Shown: positions 1 to 12,659, numbered from the stretch's first letter. The stretch: 64,000 nt of DNA from Selaginella moellendorffii (GCF_000143415.4 NW_003314278.1:1343666-1407665), one strand, 5' to 3'. Notes: generated from the letters alone by a model not told the origin. Made by a program: numbers and translations.

Positions 1-3000
1 CCACCCAAAGTGTTTCCTCGCAACAACTATCAATAGCAACCTCAAACTCAAGAAATCTGACCCCAATACCAAACAACAAAATCAAGGAAATCAACCTCCT
101 CAACAAGATTAGCAACATCAAAGACTTCCTCCAACAATAAGAAATGTCAACATTGGTTAAATCGAAGATGAATACTTTAAAGATGAACCTGAGGTAAGAG
201 CTCTAACTCAAAGTCAGAAAAAACAATACACTCCTGAAGATGACCTTGAGGAAAAGTCAAAGAACAAGAACTTTAAGATGAAGTGCAAGAAATCTCAAGG
301 CATGAAAGGCAACAAAGCAAGGAGCTAGTCAACACAATTCAGAAAACCCTTCAACAACAACAACCTCAAGTTGAAGATGATTAGGAAATTGTGACTGAAA
401 CTCTGTCAAGAAAAGAGGAACAACCAAAGCTCATCACCAATATTCTTCAACAAGGTATCACACTCACCCTTCTAGAACTTTTATAGATAGCTTCATACTT
501 GAGAAAACAACTTCTCAAGATATGTCAAGCTTCTCCACTAAACAACTTCAACTCAAGTCAAGAAAAAAACCAACAACTCATCCCATAAGGCAAATATCCA
601 ACCTAGTGACTATGATGAAGATATACTATGCATCCCAATTAGGAAAGAACAAAGTTATATAAGTAATCATCAACGGCAAAGCAAATGTCAACATTATCGA
701 GTATTCAACTTGCAAAGCAATAGGACTTGGACCAATCCACTTTACACCCTTCATTGTCAAGATGGCGACAATTGGAGTGTACAACCATTAGGAATCGTAC
801 ATAACATTCCTATCAAGATTAAAGATCAAGAATTTAAGGTAACTTTCATTGTACTCAAGAAGGCAAAAGACCAAAGCTGTTACGAAGTATTTCTTAAACG
901 AATTTGGCTCAAGAAAATATACATTATCACATATTGGAGGAATAATACCATCACCCTTGGAGGACATAAAGATGCTCCACAACTATCTACCAATATTGTA
1001 AATAAGATCGCAAATAAATTTTAACTAACCACAATCAAACAATATGACTAGAATGAAGGACTCGACAGCTATGAAGAAGCTCAAATTCTCAAGGCATACC
1101 CCAAATTAAAAACACTAATCTAAGTCGATCTCAACCGAATTATCTTGAAGAAAACAAGCAATCAAGATCCTCAACTTCAAAATGAAAATTTCCAACACCA
1201 AGATTTGAAAGAAAAGATAACATCAGCACACATGAAAAACAACAAGAACATTCAAGCATCAAATTTGAATAGTTTAAACTAATGCATCAACACATTCCAC
1301 TCCAAGAACAACCAGGTCTACAACAAAAAGGATCACAACTTACACCAATACTCAACCTTGAAGAACCAGCTTAAGAAATTAACCTTGGAACAAAAAAACT
1401 TCACATTGCCCAAGAGCTTGATGAAGATTTTAAAGCAAAAGAAACCTAACTACTTGACACTTATCAAGATATTTTCACCTTGTCCTAGACCGACATACGA
1501 GGAATTCCACCTGAACTCTACACATATCGGATTGAACTTTTATCACAAGCAGTACCAACAAAGCAATCAGCCTACCAAATGAATCTCAACATACAAACCA
1601 AAGTCAAGGAAGAGCTTGACAAACTCAAAAATGTTGAATTCATCTTCGCTATTTAAAATCCAAAATGGTTATCACCACTAATCATTGTCCCCAAAAAGAA
1701 CAAACTTAGGATTTGTGTCAACTATAAGAAGCTCAACGATACAACTCAAAAGGACACTTTTTCAATTCCATTCTTTGATGAAATTCTTGATGCAGTTGTA
1801 GGATGTAAGATGTACTCCTTTCTCAATGGCTTCAGGAGACACAATCAAGTACACATTGCGTCTGAAGATCAACACAAGATAGCTTTCATCAATCCATGAG
1901 GAGCATACGCCTATCTTCTCATGCCTTTCAGTCTCTCCAATGCACCATTCATGTTTCAATGGATCATCACTAACACTTTTCGAGAATATCTCACCAAATT
2001 TATGTGAGTATTTATGGATGACTTTAGTGTCTTCAGCAACAAAGAAGATTGTCTCCAATGTTTAGAGAAATGCTTCATCAAACGCCATGAACACAATATC
2101 ACATTGAACCCCGACAAGTGCATTTTCTTCATCAAATCAGGAATTCTACTTAGACATGTCATTTCCAAAGAAGGAATCCTCATCAACAAGGACAAGACAC
2201 TCACAATCACCAACATACAACATCTATTTGACATTTCAAGCCTTCGATCATTCCTTGGTAAAATGGGATACCATCGAAGATTCATCAAAGACTATGCCAA
2301 GATTGCAAAACCCATCATTGAACTCCTCAAGAAGAATCAAGCTTACAACTAGACTCAAGATTGTCAAAACGCCTTTATCAACCTCAAGAATTCCCTCACC
2401 CAATCTCCAATACTTGCTCAACCAAACTGGAACAAAGATTTCAACATCCAAGTCGACGCCTCCAATTCAGAGGGATCCTTTTGCAACAACAAGAAGATCA
2501 TAAAGACCAATCAATCTACTATGCAAGTCAAAGACTCAACTGAACCAAAATGAACTACACTACAACTGAGAAAGAAGCTCTAGCAATGATCTAGGCACTC
2601 TAGAAGTTTTGACACTACCTACTTGGTAACTTCCTCCACCTTCTCAACAAAACGATCCTCATTGGCAGAATTGCATGATGGTTTTTACTACTTCAAGAAT
2701 ATAACTTTGAGATCATCTACAAGCCTAGAAGAGAACATGAACAAGCCAACCACCTAAGCTACATTATAACCGATGAACAACCGAAACACAACATAGATGA
2801 CTTTCCTAACTCCAATATCCTTCAAATCCACACATCACCAACCTAGATGGACAACATTTACTACTACCTCACAACAGCAACAATACCGTGTTGATATTCA
2901 ACCTTTGACAAGTGCAAGCAATTTGTCTTGAGGACAAAACCATATTCAGTCGTGCGAAGAAAACTATTTGCAGAAGAAACACAAGATCTACTTGAAGAAG

Positions 3001-3624
3001 CCTACTATGGAGGAGGACATTTTGCTGAAGAAATCATAGCTCAAAAATTTTTACAAGCAGGACTTTGGTGGCCAACACTTTGGCACAACTAAGCCAAGTT
3101 CTGTCAAAAATGCGACATCTACCAACGAACCAAGTTTTCATCAAAGAAATAAACTCAAGAATTTCATCCAAAAACTCCACTTGAACCTTTTCAATGATGG
3201 AGACTTGACTTTGTTAGTCCACTTATGACAAGCTCCAAATAAAACTAGTACATTCTAATTGCAATAAACTACATGATAAAATGGGCTGAAGCTCAACCAA
3301 TAAAAATTGCTACAACAAATAACACAACAAAGTTCATCTATAAAAACATCATCACAAGATATGGCTTACCTTGAGAACTCATCATGGATCAAGGAACACA
3401 CTTCATTAATAAAACCATTAACATTATGACTCAAGAATTCACTATTTAGCACAAGGCTTCAACCATACTACCCTCAAGGCAATGGTGAAACAAAGTGTAC
3501 AAACAAGACACCCAAAAACATCCTTATGAAAATCGTGAAAATAAATTAGAAAGACTAGGAGAATCATATCTACAATGCCTTGTAGGCATATTGAACCACA
3601 TATAAAGTTTCAACAAATTTGATG
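1..3624 (+). mobile_element. Decayed Ty3/gypsy retrotransposon, copy A (5' cut by window edge)
   Basis: The gag tail (1-600), protease-like region (about 690-1020), reverse transcriptase (about 1600-2360), RNase H (about 2400-2780) and integrase (about 2990-3600) follow one another in Ty3/gypsy order on the plus strand. No LTR is seen. All domains carry stops or frameshifts. Positions 1-1010 have an inverted match at 5500-6510, and about 600-3620 has a direct match at 56590-59640. Relative to that match, about 210 bp of integrase tail (59637-59848) is missing here. The end is a junction with another gypsy lineage at about 3605-3625. Confidence 0.85.
1600..3600 (+). pseudogene. Gypsy pol pseudogene (RT-RNase H-integrase), copy A
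   Basis: The reverse transcriptase fingers read LRICVNYKKLND. The catalytic box is FMDD at 2011-2022, a permitted form of YxDD. The RNase H motif TTEKEALAMI lies near 2563-2592, and the integrase zinc-finger tail (CQKCDIYQRT) near 3100-3145. The second integrase aspartate block (GLP..LIMDQGTHF) lies near 3363-3403. Stops interrupt every domain. Many are one transition from Gln, Arg or Trp: the TGA at 1897-1899 is TGG in the copy at 57.9 kb. The enzyme would copy element RNA and insert the cDNA, but this copy cannot be translated as one protein. Confidence 0.85.
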
Positions 3625-5375
3625 CTGATGTTGCTTCATATGATGGCCGAGGCTAACTATTATCAAACAATTCTTTTGATAGAGTTATGCAATCTCATGT
3701 GCGAGGCATTACTTTGATGATGTCCTACGACTAAGGAGGAACATGAGATGCATGTGAGGCAAATGTTGCCACTATTGAGGGAGAACAAGCTGTATTCTAA
3801 ACTGTCAAAGCATGAGTTCTTCTTGGAGGAGATCACCTATCTCGGACATGTGGTGCCACAAGATGGTGTGCGGGAAGATCCTCAAAAGACTCAGATAGTC
3901 GTTGACTAGCTTGTTCCCCCTACTGTGCATGGGTTTCCTTGGTATGTTGGGAGTGAAGACATATGTTGGGAATATCTAGGAGTTTGCTCTAAAATAGAAC
4001 CGCTGCCCACAGTGAGGACAGGGTATAGTGGCTTGACGTTCTCTTGCTTCTCGTCGTATCTGAAGTCGCTTGTTCACACGATTGAGGGCACTTCGCCGAG
4101 GACCTCTTCGTCGAGGCATCCTTTCTCCTTTATTCTCTTCTTCACTTCCTCACATACAATTGATCCCCTGTTTTTTCCCCCTTAAGTGAACTTCCTCGTG
4201 ACCCTAATACTGAAATGGAATATTCCCTCAGTTCTACAGGGAGTCTTTTGCCGGTTTGTGAAGGACTTCTCCTTGATTGCTGCTCCTTTGATGGATATTC
4301 TTTGAAACATGACCAAGCATGCTTAGTTGGTGTGGGGTGAAAGTGTCAAGAAGCGTTTGAGCAGTTAAAGCAATCATGTATATTCAACAGATATTTGCTT
4401 GTGTTAAGCCACTTGTGATAGAAGGCTAAAGCTCACACTATGGAGTCTATGCATTCAAAGGGTATGGCTCATGAGTCCTTTTCTCTTTCTGATCCTAGTG
4501 AGGCCATGGGTGTCAGTGTGGACCAAGGAGAGAATGTATCTACTCGTGTTCTAGCTGACACTGCTGTCACTAAGCTTTCTGAAGGAGTGAAGAAGAATTG
4601 TATCAACTCATCTGAGCTGTACGGTTGTTTGTGCAATGAGTTGTGCATAGCCAAGTGCTCAGTGTCCTCTTTGACTCTGGTGCTACACATACTTTCATTA
4701 ACAAGGCTAGTGATGAGGGTATAGGAGCTGTCTTGGTGCAAGACTGCTGTCCTATTGCCTACATAAGCCACAAGTTTGACGCAACTTAGCTGAACTGCCA
4801 ACTTGGGATAGGAAGTTGTATGTTGTAGTTGTTGTGGTCAAAGAGTGGAGGCATTATCTGTATGGTTTGGATTTTTCATGTGGATAACTTTACCACTTGT
4901 CACTCTTTTCACTCGCCAGATGGAGCTTCGAGGATGGCTAGCTCATTGACTACAGTTTTTGCAGGAAATGGATGTGCAGATTCCAAACCACCAGAGGAGT
5001 TTAGCTCTGGGATTTAAGGTGAGAAAACTGATTTCCCCAGGGATTCCGGAGTAAAAGTCAAAGGGTAATTTTGACCGCAGATTACTCGTGAATTTGGAAG
5101 ATTGATGTTTAAAGCAAAGTTGCTAGGTTTTCCAAGATCTACAACTTTTCTTTAAGACAATTTTCCTGTTTCTGAAAGGAGTAGACGGTAAAGGTAGTTG
5201 TTTCTCCATTGTCTGGGATGGTGAACTCTATCTCATTTGGGAAGCTCTCCAGTGGTTTGCTAGATGAAATTAAAGAGCTTGCTGACTTCGACTCCTTTGT
5301 AGTGAAGGCACATGCATTGTTTTGAAGAGGGATGCCTTTTCCAATGCAATTGTGCTTCCTTTGATGCACGAGATG
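3625..5375 (+). mobile_element. Rearranged fragments of a second gypsy lineage (RT end, PR-RNase H junction)
   Basis: After the copy A junction the frame reads an RT C-terminal stretch (TKEEHEMHVRQMLPLLRENK, then FFLEEITYLGHVVPQDGV) near 3735-3930. The RT connection FCRFVKDFSLIAAPLMDIL follows near 4245-4303. At 4672-4740 a protease-like active site (DSGATHTFI) runs in the same frame into RNase H (ASDEGIGAVLVQD), so the intervening pol is missing. RNase H continues to about 5020 (KEWRHYLYGLDFS; a TRQMELRGWLAHWL-like block with lesions). The region 5040-5375 is unrecognised. The same rearranged order recurs at 59850-61300. Positions 5375-5500 lead to the inverted gypsy copy B. Confidence 0.75.
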
Positions 5376-5499
5376 GTTTCTGTTATAATCCAGTGCAAAA
5401 GGACAGAGATTTAGTCACCCTAGACTATGCTATGTTACCTCTTGAGGTTCCTCACCACCCAACCACCCCCGAGCTACCTCAAAAGCTCCAGCGATCTTC

Positions 5500-8400
5500 T
5501 TTACAATATTGGTAGATAGTTGTGGAGCATCTTTATGTCCTCCAGGGGTGATGGTATTGTTCCTTTAGTATGTGATAATGTTTATTGTCTTGAGCCAAGT
5601 TCATTTGAGGAGTACTTCGCAGTAGCTTTGGTCTTTCGCCATCTTGAGTATGATGAAAGTTACCTTAAATTCTTGATCTTTAATCTTGATAGGAATGTTA
5701 TGCATAATTCCTAATGGTTGTACACTCCAATTTTCGGCCATCTTGACATTGAAGGGTGTAGAGTGGATTGGTCCAAGTCCCATTGCTTTGCAAGTTGAAT
5801 ACTCGATAATGTTGACATTTGCTCTGCCATTGATGATTACTTATATAACTTTGTTCTTTCCTAATTGGGATGCATGGTACATCTTCATCATAGTCACTAG
5901 GTTGGATGTTTGCCTTATGGGATGAGTTGTTGGTCTTTTTCTTGACTTGAGCTGAAGTTGTTTAGTGGAGAAGCTTGACATATCTTGAGAAGTTGTTTTC
6001 TCAAGTATAAAACTACCTGTGAAAGTTCTAGAAGGGTGAGTGTGATATTTTGTTGAAGAATGTTGGTGATAGGCTTTGGTTGTTCCTCTTTTTTTGACAA
6101 AATTTTAATCATAATTTCCTAATTATCTTCAACTTCAGGTTGTTGTTGTTGAAGGGTTTGCTGAATTATGTTGACTAACTCCTTGCTTTGTTGTTATTCG
6201 TGCCTTGAGATTTCTTGCACTTCATCTTAAAGTTCTTATTCTTTGACTTTTCCTCAAGGTCATTTTCAGGAGTGTAGTGTTTTTTCTGACTTCGAGTTAG
6301 AGCTCTTACCTCAGATTCATCTTTAAAGTATTCATCTTCGATTTAGCCAATGTTAACATTTCTTGTTGTTGGAGGAGGTCTTCGATGTTGCTAATCTTGT
6401 TAAGGAGGTTGATTTCCTTGATTTTGTTGTTTGGTATTGGGGTCAGATTTCTTGAGTTTGAGGTTGCTATTGATAGTTGTTACGAGGAAACACTCTGGGT
6501 GGTGGATCATATTGTTGATTTTGCTGTTGATAGTTTAGTTATTGCAAAGGTGGTCTCCATTGTTGATTGTTGTGGTACTATTGTTGATAGTTGTTTTGTC
6601 AAGGTGGTGGTCTCCATTGTTGGTTGTCTCAATAAGGCTGCTGATAAGCCTATTGGTATGGTCACTAATACTAATTGTCTTGGTTGCCATTGTTGTATTA
6701 TCGATGGTATCTAAAGTTAGGATTATATGTACCTTGATTTTGGTAGTTCAGCTACCATTGCTGTGGTTCTTGTCTGGGTTAATTGTAATGTCTTCTAGTT
6801 GGTGTAGGAATTCAAGGTATGTTTTCAACTTGTGTGACTTCAGTTGCTCCTTTGTATTGACAAATCTTTGCTATATATCCTTCTTTTTCAGAGATCTGAC
6901 ACTTAGGAATTAGTAGTCTACACTGTTAGGATGTGTCCTTTGTTCTTGTATTTCATACACCATACTCCTTTTTTTAGTTCGTTCTTGATTGTAACTTTTT
7001 TGAGTATTTTGGTAAGTTCTTGATTTTTGTCTTTCTTCATGACTTCGAGTTTGTATTCTTCTTTATCATTAGAAGAGTCGTTTGTTCTTGTTGTTTCTAC
7101 TTTTAAAAAATTTTGGAGCTATTTTTTGAGGTATAGTCTTCAATATCTTCTTTATTACCTTGTTTGATGCTCTTGAGATGTTCTAGGTATTCAGTTGTTG
7201 TGCCACCGGGTTGGTACTTCTCTTTGGATTGCTTAACTTTTTCCTGAAACTTAAGTTTTTCATCAAGATTATAATACCATTCTAATGCTTTTCTTTTAAG
7301 TGTGAAAGGGAATAAAATTTACCAACTTAAGCTTAACATATCATAAATCATTATTGAGAACCTAGTTAAAGCTACTACAATGCTACTATATGCAAGTAGA
7401 CTAGCTTCACTATCAACCACTTTGGGGTTGATCATTGTTTACGCAAACAACTTTGTAAACACATTGCTCATTATCACATGGATATGATATAAGTATCACA
7501 ATGACTTTATCATCAATTGAGTAACACCAGGGGCAACACCCATGTCACTACTATAAAGGTTTATGTGAGTATCAAATATCAACTTGATTCGACAAAATGC
7601 AATATAAATGCCACACCCCACCAATAAAGATTTACAACACCAAACACCATCAACTTTGTTCACAATACAGATAAGCTTATACCACTCTCTTTCCGACCAA
7701 ACTCAAAATTAATCCAACACCAAATTACTCAAGGAGCAATAGTAAGCTTTCTTGGAAAAGAATTGAGCATTGCAACCCATGTTTTTCAAAAGCAAGCCTA
7801 AACTAAATGGTATAGCATTTCACCACTATCCATCCGCAATTCACCTAGGGTAAGACCATCATCTCCTACATGCATCAAGGTAGGGACTCTCGAGTGCATA
7901 ATGTGGACATGAGTAATGAGTTAACACATTGTTGCAAATCATTTTCAAGAAGAGAAGATGATTTACGTGTTTAATCCTTCGTCCTTGACAACTCTCTTGT
8001 TGGTCTTAACTTTGACTTAACTTCAAGCTTGCATTTACACTGCCTTTAGTCCAATCCAAGAAAAGTTTATAAAAGAGCACGGCAATGACTACTTAAACCA
8101 ATAGACTAATCCCTATAGTCTTGATTGATCCACTTGTAGTCATGCCTAGGAAGGATCCACTAGTGCCATGCTAAATAGCTATGGACTAATATATTTGTCA
8201 CTCATAGCAAACCTAGGGGAAGTTTATTTCTACCTATAGTACAAGGAACAACCCATGGAACCACTGGAACAATTCATGGAACCATTGATAGGCTAACATT
8301 AATCATACCAACTCAAAGTGTAACCTTGAATTGCTAATACACCTTACTTATGAGCCCAAGCAAAAACTCGTGTAAATGGAACAATTCAATCCCACTTATA

Positions 8401-10560
8401 TGCCCAAGAGCAAGCTCAGATTATTATGGTACAAAAAGGTAGCCAAATCCATACCCAAGGAATGACTACAAAGTTATTGCACCCAAATGTGTACCCACTC
8501 TGATCATCGTTTTCATCTTTGCATATGCAACGAGACTAGTTGCCCAATCTCATTGGATAGTACTTGCCAAGATATATCCTTTGATACCAAATATAGCACA
8601 TGTAGTTTTTACCCTTTATCCTATGGTGATTTACCATAGGATAACTATGAAGCGGAACCTAAACCCTCAATGGGCCACATGTCACATGCCATGTGCCATA
8701 TGCCATGTGTCCAAAGGACAGTGGTGCGGGACCCGAGTTCTAGGGCCTTGGGCCACTGAATGAAGGAACAGTGCTAAACTCCCAAGTATGGAACCAAGGA
8801 GCAACGGAACCGGACTATGGAGCAACTTTCGAGCATACAACCCAAAGAACAAAGGAATAGGAGCACGAAGCAAATTGGAACAGTTCTAGAGCATTTAGCA
8901 TCCCAATGCCAGGACCAGAACATAAAACGGAGCTAAACAAAGTCTAACGCTATTTCAACATACCGATGGCCTAATGTGAGGATATGGATACTCCACCAGC
9001 TAGCATGGAATGGAACTTGGGCTTAAACCTAAGCCGGATGCAGAATAAAGATAGGCACGCAAGCGGGAGGTAGACCATGCCTTAGGTTGGTTGGTTATGC
9101 TCACCCTACCCACTATTCCTACTATACATTTAAAACCCCTCACATCCCCGCCCCCCGCACTATCATCTAACGATATTGAGGGACCAAGCTCAATATCACA
9201 AGGGTTCCCAACACTAGCAAGTGCAAGTCAACGAATGAGTTTCTCTAACCAGGTCAAGTATGCTTGATTAATAGCATTTAAGAATTCCATCTTTATGCTC
9301 ATCTAGTCAAGTGCACACGCGAAGACCAGTTTCTTAACTAGCTTAGGTGGAGACTGATAAAGGATCTAACAATACTACCTCTTGCCATCATGACAATAAG
9401 GAAAGAATATTCGAAAGGACTAACCAACAGGTAACTTTTGATACTCAAAGTCACATTCACGACAGAAGTTCTCTTGCTGATTGACTTATATAATTTAGTA
9501 ATTGCTGGAAATGTCTTTTTGCATCTTCAATTTTGCTACTAGTGAAAATTGGATATGTAATCATGATGCCATAGGGTGTTGCTGGGTTGATGAGTGCCAT
9601 CTTTCTATTGTTGGTGATGGTTTAGTTTTTGAGAAGCAGGATAAGATTGAAAGCTGTCGGTGTTGTAATCTTCGTAATTGGGAGTTTCAAATGGTGGTAA
9701 ATCTTGATCTAAGTCTAAATTTTGGTTGATTGTGTCTTCCTCAGCATTGGTTGTGTTGATGTTGCTTAGTTTGCTAACTTATGTGGCTTGAGTCGTTTTG
9801 TTGAAAGTCTTGAATATAATCTCAAGGATTTCGATTTAAGCTTGAGTCTTCTATTGCTTGTGTACTTCTAATTTTTGTTAGAGTTGTTTCTTCTCTTCTC
9901 ATATTTATTGTATCTAATCTCACTCTTGTTTCTTGAGTGGATTAGGGTTGTGTTTGTACATTTGATGTTGTGCTAGAGTTTTCTTGAGTTATAATTTTCT
10001 TGAATTTGTTTTTCTGGTTTTGTTGTTGTTAGCTTTGGTTTATTGTGTTCTTCTCGAGGAAATGTTGTCTAGTCGTAGAATCATGTGGTATAGACTACAC
10101 GATCTTATGTATTGGTATTTGTGTTGCTATGTTGTACTCAGTTATGTAAAGTTGATCAATCTTTAACAAGGTCGTTGCTCACCAACTTCAAGATCGAACA
10201 AAAGTGCATATTATGGCTACTCTTTTTACAAGTCCTTGTTGTGTTCAATTGTTGTATAGTAATTATGGCCTACCTTTAATTGTGTTGTATAAAGTCATGC
10301 GCATCCTCATTATGAGGGTCCACGTTTTCCAATCAATGGTGATGTTCAAAACGTCTGAACTGAGTAGTGGTTATATTCTAAGTGTTGTTGTCCTCAAGGT
10401 TGTTGTTGATACATGTTTCTAGATTCTTGATTCTTGTATTTTTTATCTTCGATCGCTGTCCATGCTTCGATTAATTGTTATTTTTATTCCCCATCATCCC
10501 CAAGGGACCTCCACTTGTTAAATCCTTAGTATTTGATTTCTATTTGCTTGGTTGCTTCTT
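5500..10560 (-). mobile_element. Gypsy copy B, inverted relative to A, gag-protease half only
   Basis: Read on the minus strand, this is the 5' half of the copy A/C family. Non-coding leader and gag lie at about 10560-9463 and 7319-6500, gag tail at 6500-5905, and protease-like region at 5900-5520 (GLGPIHSTPFNVKMAENWSV, then IKDQEFKVTFIILKMAKDQS). It stops abruptly where RT should begin. A gag zinc knuckle near 6960-6890 keeps the first Cys and the His but has lost two cysteines. Copy C has a roughly 1.1-kb deletion of the gag stretch that B keeps. A 2.1-kb insertion splits copy B at 7320-9462. Confidence 0.75.
7320..9462. mobile_element. 2.1-kb non-coding insertion inside gypsy copy B
   Basis: The collinear copy at 56040-56060 is uninterrupted, whereas here about 2.14 kb is inserted between flanks GGGAATAAAATT and AGAAGTTCTC. 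The short flank similarity (AAAATT versus AGAAGTT) may be a worn target duplication. No protein-like frame is visible. It includes a perfect 11-bp stem with 5-nt loop at 8617-8643 and a C-rich patch near 9147-9160. No TG...CA or matching inverted ends were found at the breakpoints. A solo LTR or non-autonomous element is possible; the class is unknown. Confidence 0.5.
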
Positions 10561-10625
10561 AATAGCTCATTTGATAAATGTATATTTTCGTTTTCAATAA
10601 TGTGAAGAAGAAATGCAAGTGCTTA

Positions 10626-10844
10626 TTAGTATGGTAGATGGTATACTATTACCAAAAATAGTTTGGGATAGTTTCCATGAACTAGACTACCTATTTCCAA
10701 CTTATTTGAAACATCAACAAAAGAAGAGATTGAGATTCCAATATAATCCCACCCTAAAGTTATGTTGCATAGAGCATCTTGAGGGTCTACAATAATAACT
10801 AGTCCCTCAGCCACAATTGCATGTATAGCATCCACTATCTTCAC
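10626..10844 (-). CDS. Unrecognised 72-residue open frame between SEC16 3' region and gypsy leader
   Basis: The open frame reads MKIVDAIHAIVAEGL, then IIVDPQDALCNITLGWDYIG, and ends VIVYHLPY. A diverged copy at 55201-55430 has a stop in place of the Gln codon (VIDP*DAL) but otherwise keeps the wording for about 45 residues. The frame looks protein-like, yet I recognise no family. It may be an exon of a host gene beside SEC16 or part of the retroelement leader. Function is not assigned. Confidence 0.3.
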   Translation of the reverse strand: MKIVDAIHAIVAEGLVIIVDPQDALCNITLGWDYIGISISSFVDVSNKLEIGSLVHGNYPKLFLVIVYHLPY

Positions 10845-10916
10845 AAGAGCTTTATACCATATACTACGAGCATTTATATTTATAGAAGAACAACCAGAAC
10901 TAGGGATATTCTTGCC

Positions 10917-11980
10917 TTCGGAAATATTTTTACTCTCTATTTTCTATGGAATAACATCTTCATCATTATTCCTCTGTGTTCCAATTGTATTTCCCTAGGA
11001 GATTTTGGTAGGAAATATCTCTATTGGAGACATCAATTGATTCTGCTTCTATATAGAAAACCCACTAACATCCAACTCACCTGTAGGGGGGGAGTAATTC
11101 AAGTTAAACACCTTAATAATGCAAAGCAAAACACATTTAACTCTTAAAGAAGCACAGTGACAAATGCAAGTAGCATCTAAAGATTCTATTCTTCCCCTTT
11201 GCAATTGATTCTCCATTATCCCAAACAATCTCTATTACATCTTCTTTAACAACTTGACAAAAACAAAGAAAATTACAAATATCAAAACACAAATAGAAGG
11301 AGAAAAGTACAAAAAAAAGACAAGCAAATAGCAAATTAAAAAACAAAAGCTCCTTTTGTGAATATGAGAAAACAAAACATGAAAATATGTAGCAAAAATA
11401 ATTAAAAATGCATAAAATAAGCACACACAAAGTCAAAGAATTTCTAGCATGCACTTGCACACTAAAGACCCAATTTAATGTATTGATGAAAGAATATGAG
11501 CTCACAGTAAACCAAAGTCAAATTAAGAGAGAAACAAATTGGTAAGTACAAGTTTGTAAAATGACCAAAGAAATGGGGGTTACTTAATTTTGAACAAGCA
11601 TGGTCTCAAACTCATTGTTCAAAAATGTAAGGATTTCTAACACTCTCTCTCTCTCATGGTCTCTTGTGTTTTTTAAGCTAATGTGTGGGCTCATGCCTAG
11701 CCAAGCTCAAATTTGAGTTTCTCCAAAGAAGCTTGAGATTTCTTGGTGTGCACTTGTACACCTATAGACTAGTTTTGGATGACTCTCTCTTGTAAATCTT
11801 TGTTCTTTTGTTTTGAGATTTCTAGGCATGCACTCTCATGCCTATTGGGATGACTCTTGTAAATACACTACACTATCATATAGTCTCACGCCAAGCAATA
11901 CTAAAATACAAATGTATATTCTTTATAATAATGGAAACCATATGTTTTGAGGAAAGAAAAACTTACCATGGCCATAAACA
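10917..11980. mobile_element. 1.06-kb AT-rich non-coding insertion
   Basis: In the collinear copy the site reads CTGTTTTGGCAAGAGTATCC (about 55110-55145). Here the two halves are separated by about 1.06 kb, with CC on both sides as the only shared flank bases. The insert is AT-rich and contains a CT run (11641-11657) and a repeated phrase around GCATGCACT near 11446 and 11826. No coding frame is credible. The element class is unknown. Confidence 0.5.
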
Positions 11981-12317
11981 AACCAAAACAGTGTGGGAGA
12001 GATATATGCTTAGGATGTGCTAGAGAGGAAGGAAAAATGCGTCCTAAGATGTGATCCATGAACCAGTAGTGGCAAACCCTAGAGAACCCAAATAATAAAA
12101 CCTAAGAAAAAACCATAAGGCTAAGAGGGGGAAAATTTGAAATGCAAGCTTGACAAAGAATTTGAAATGCAAGGGTAGTGTTATGATACTAATAGCTTGT
12201 ATCAGTTTTGTTTGAATTTAGGCAAAATTATTAAATAATGTAGTACAGATATTTAATGTTGTCATATAGTTCAAGAAGAGACTCCATAAAAAGTTTTTTC
12301 AAAAAATGAGATAACTA

Positions 12318-12490
12318 TGAGAGTGCTTGGAATATGGAAAGGGAATACAAAAAATGTGCATATCAATTAGCCCAAAAACCTAGCTTATATACAAGAGTGA
12401 GTGGTCCGGATTGAAACCAATCCGATGGCTATCAAAATCCCACTACACTAATATTAGTATATGGCATTGTAGCCATACACTTGGCCCTCA
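12318..12490 (-). repeat. 3' LTR of gypsy element D
   Basis: On the plus strand it runs from TGAGAGTGCTTGG to about CCCTCA. It matches the other LTR through TGTGCATATCAATTAGCC, the GTGGTCCGGATTGAAACC block and CTAATATTAGTATA. A minus-strand purine tract lies immediately internal. The exact inner border is uncertain by several bases. Confidence 0.75.
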
Positions 12491-12659
12491 CATTATCCCC
12501 TCCTCTCGGAATAATGGAAAGTCGTCAAGGTTCTCTTGTAGACAGGCTAGGGTTTGAAGAAATGTTAGGAGGAGGCATCGGTGGATCTGTACGTGGTATT
12601 AACTACTCCTGATCCCTTTGTATGAAGCATTTCAACCATTGCACATGCATAATCTCCGG

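Noticed and set aside
7320-9462. Terminal inverted repeats for the 2.1-kb insertion
   Set aside because: The two breakpoints show no matching inverted ends or TG...CA pair.
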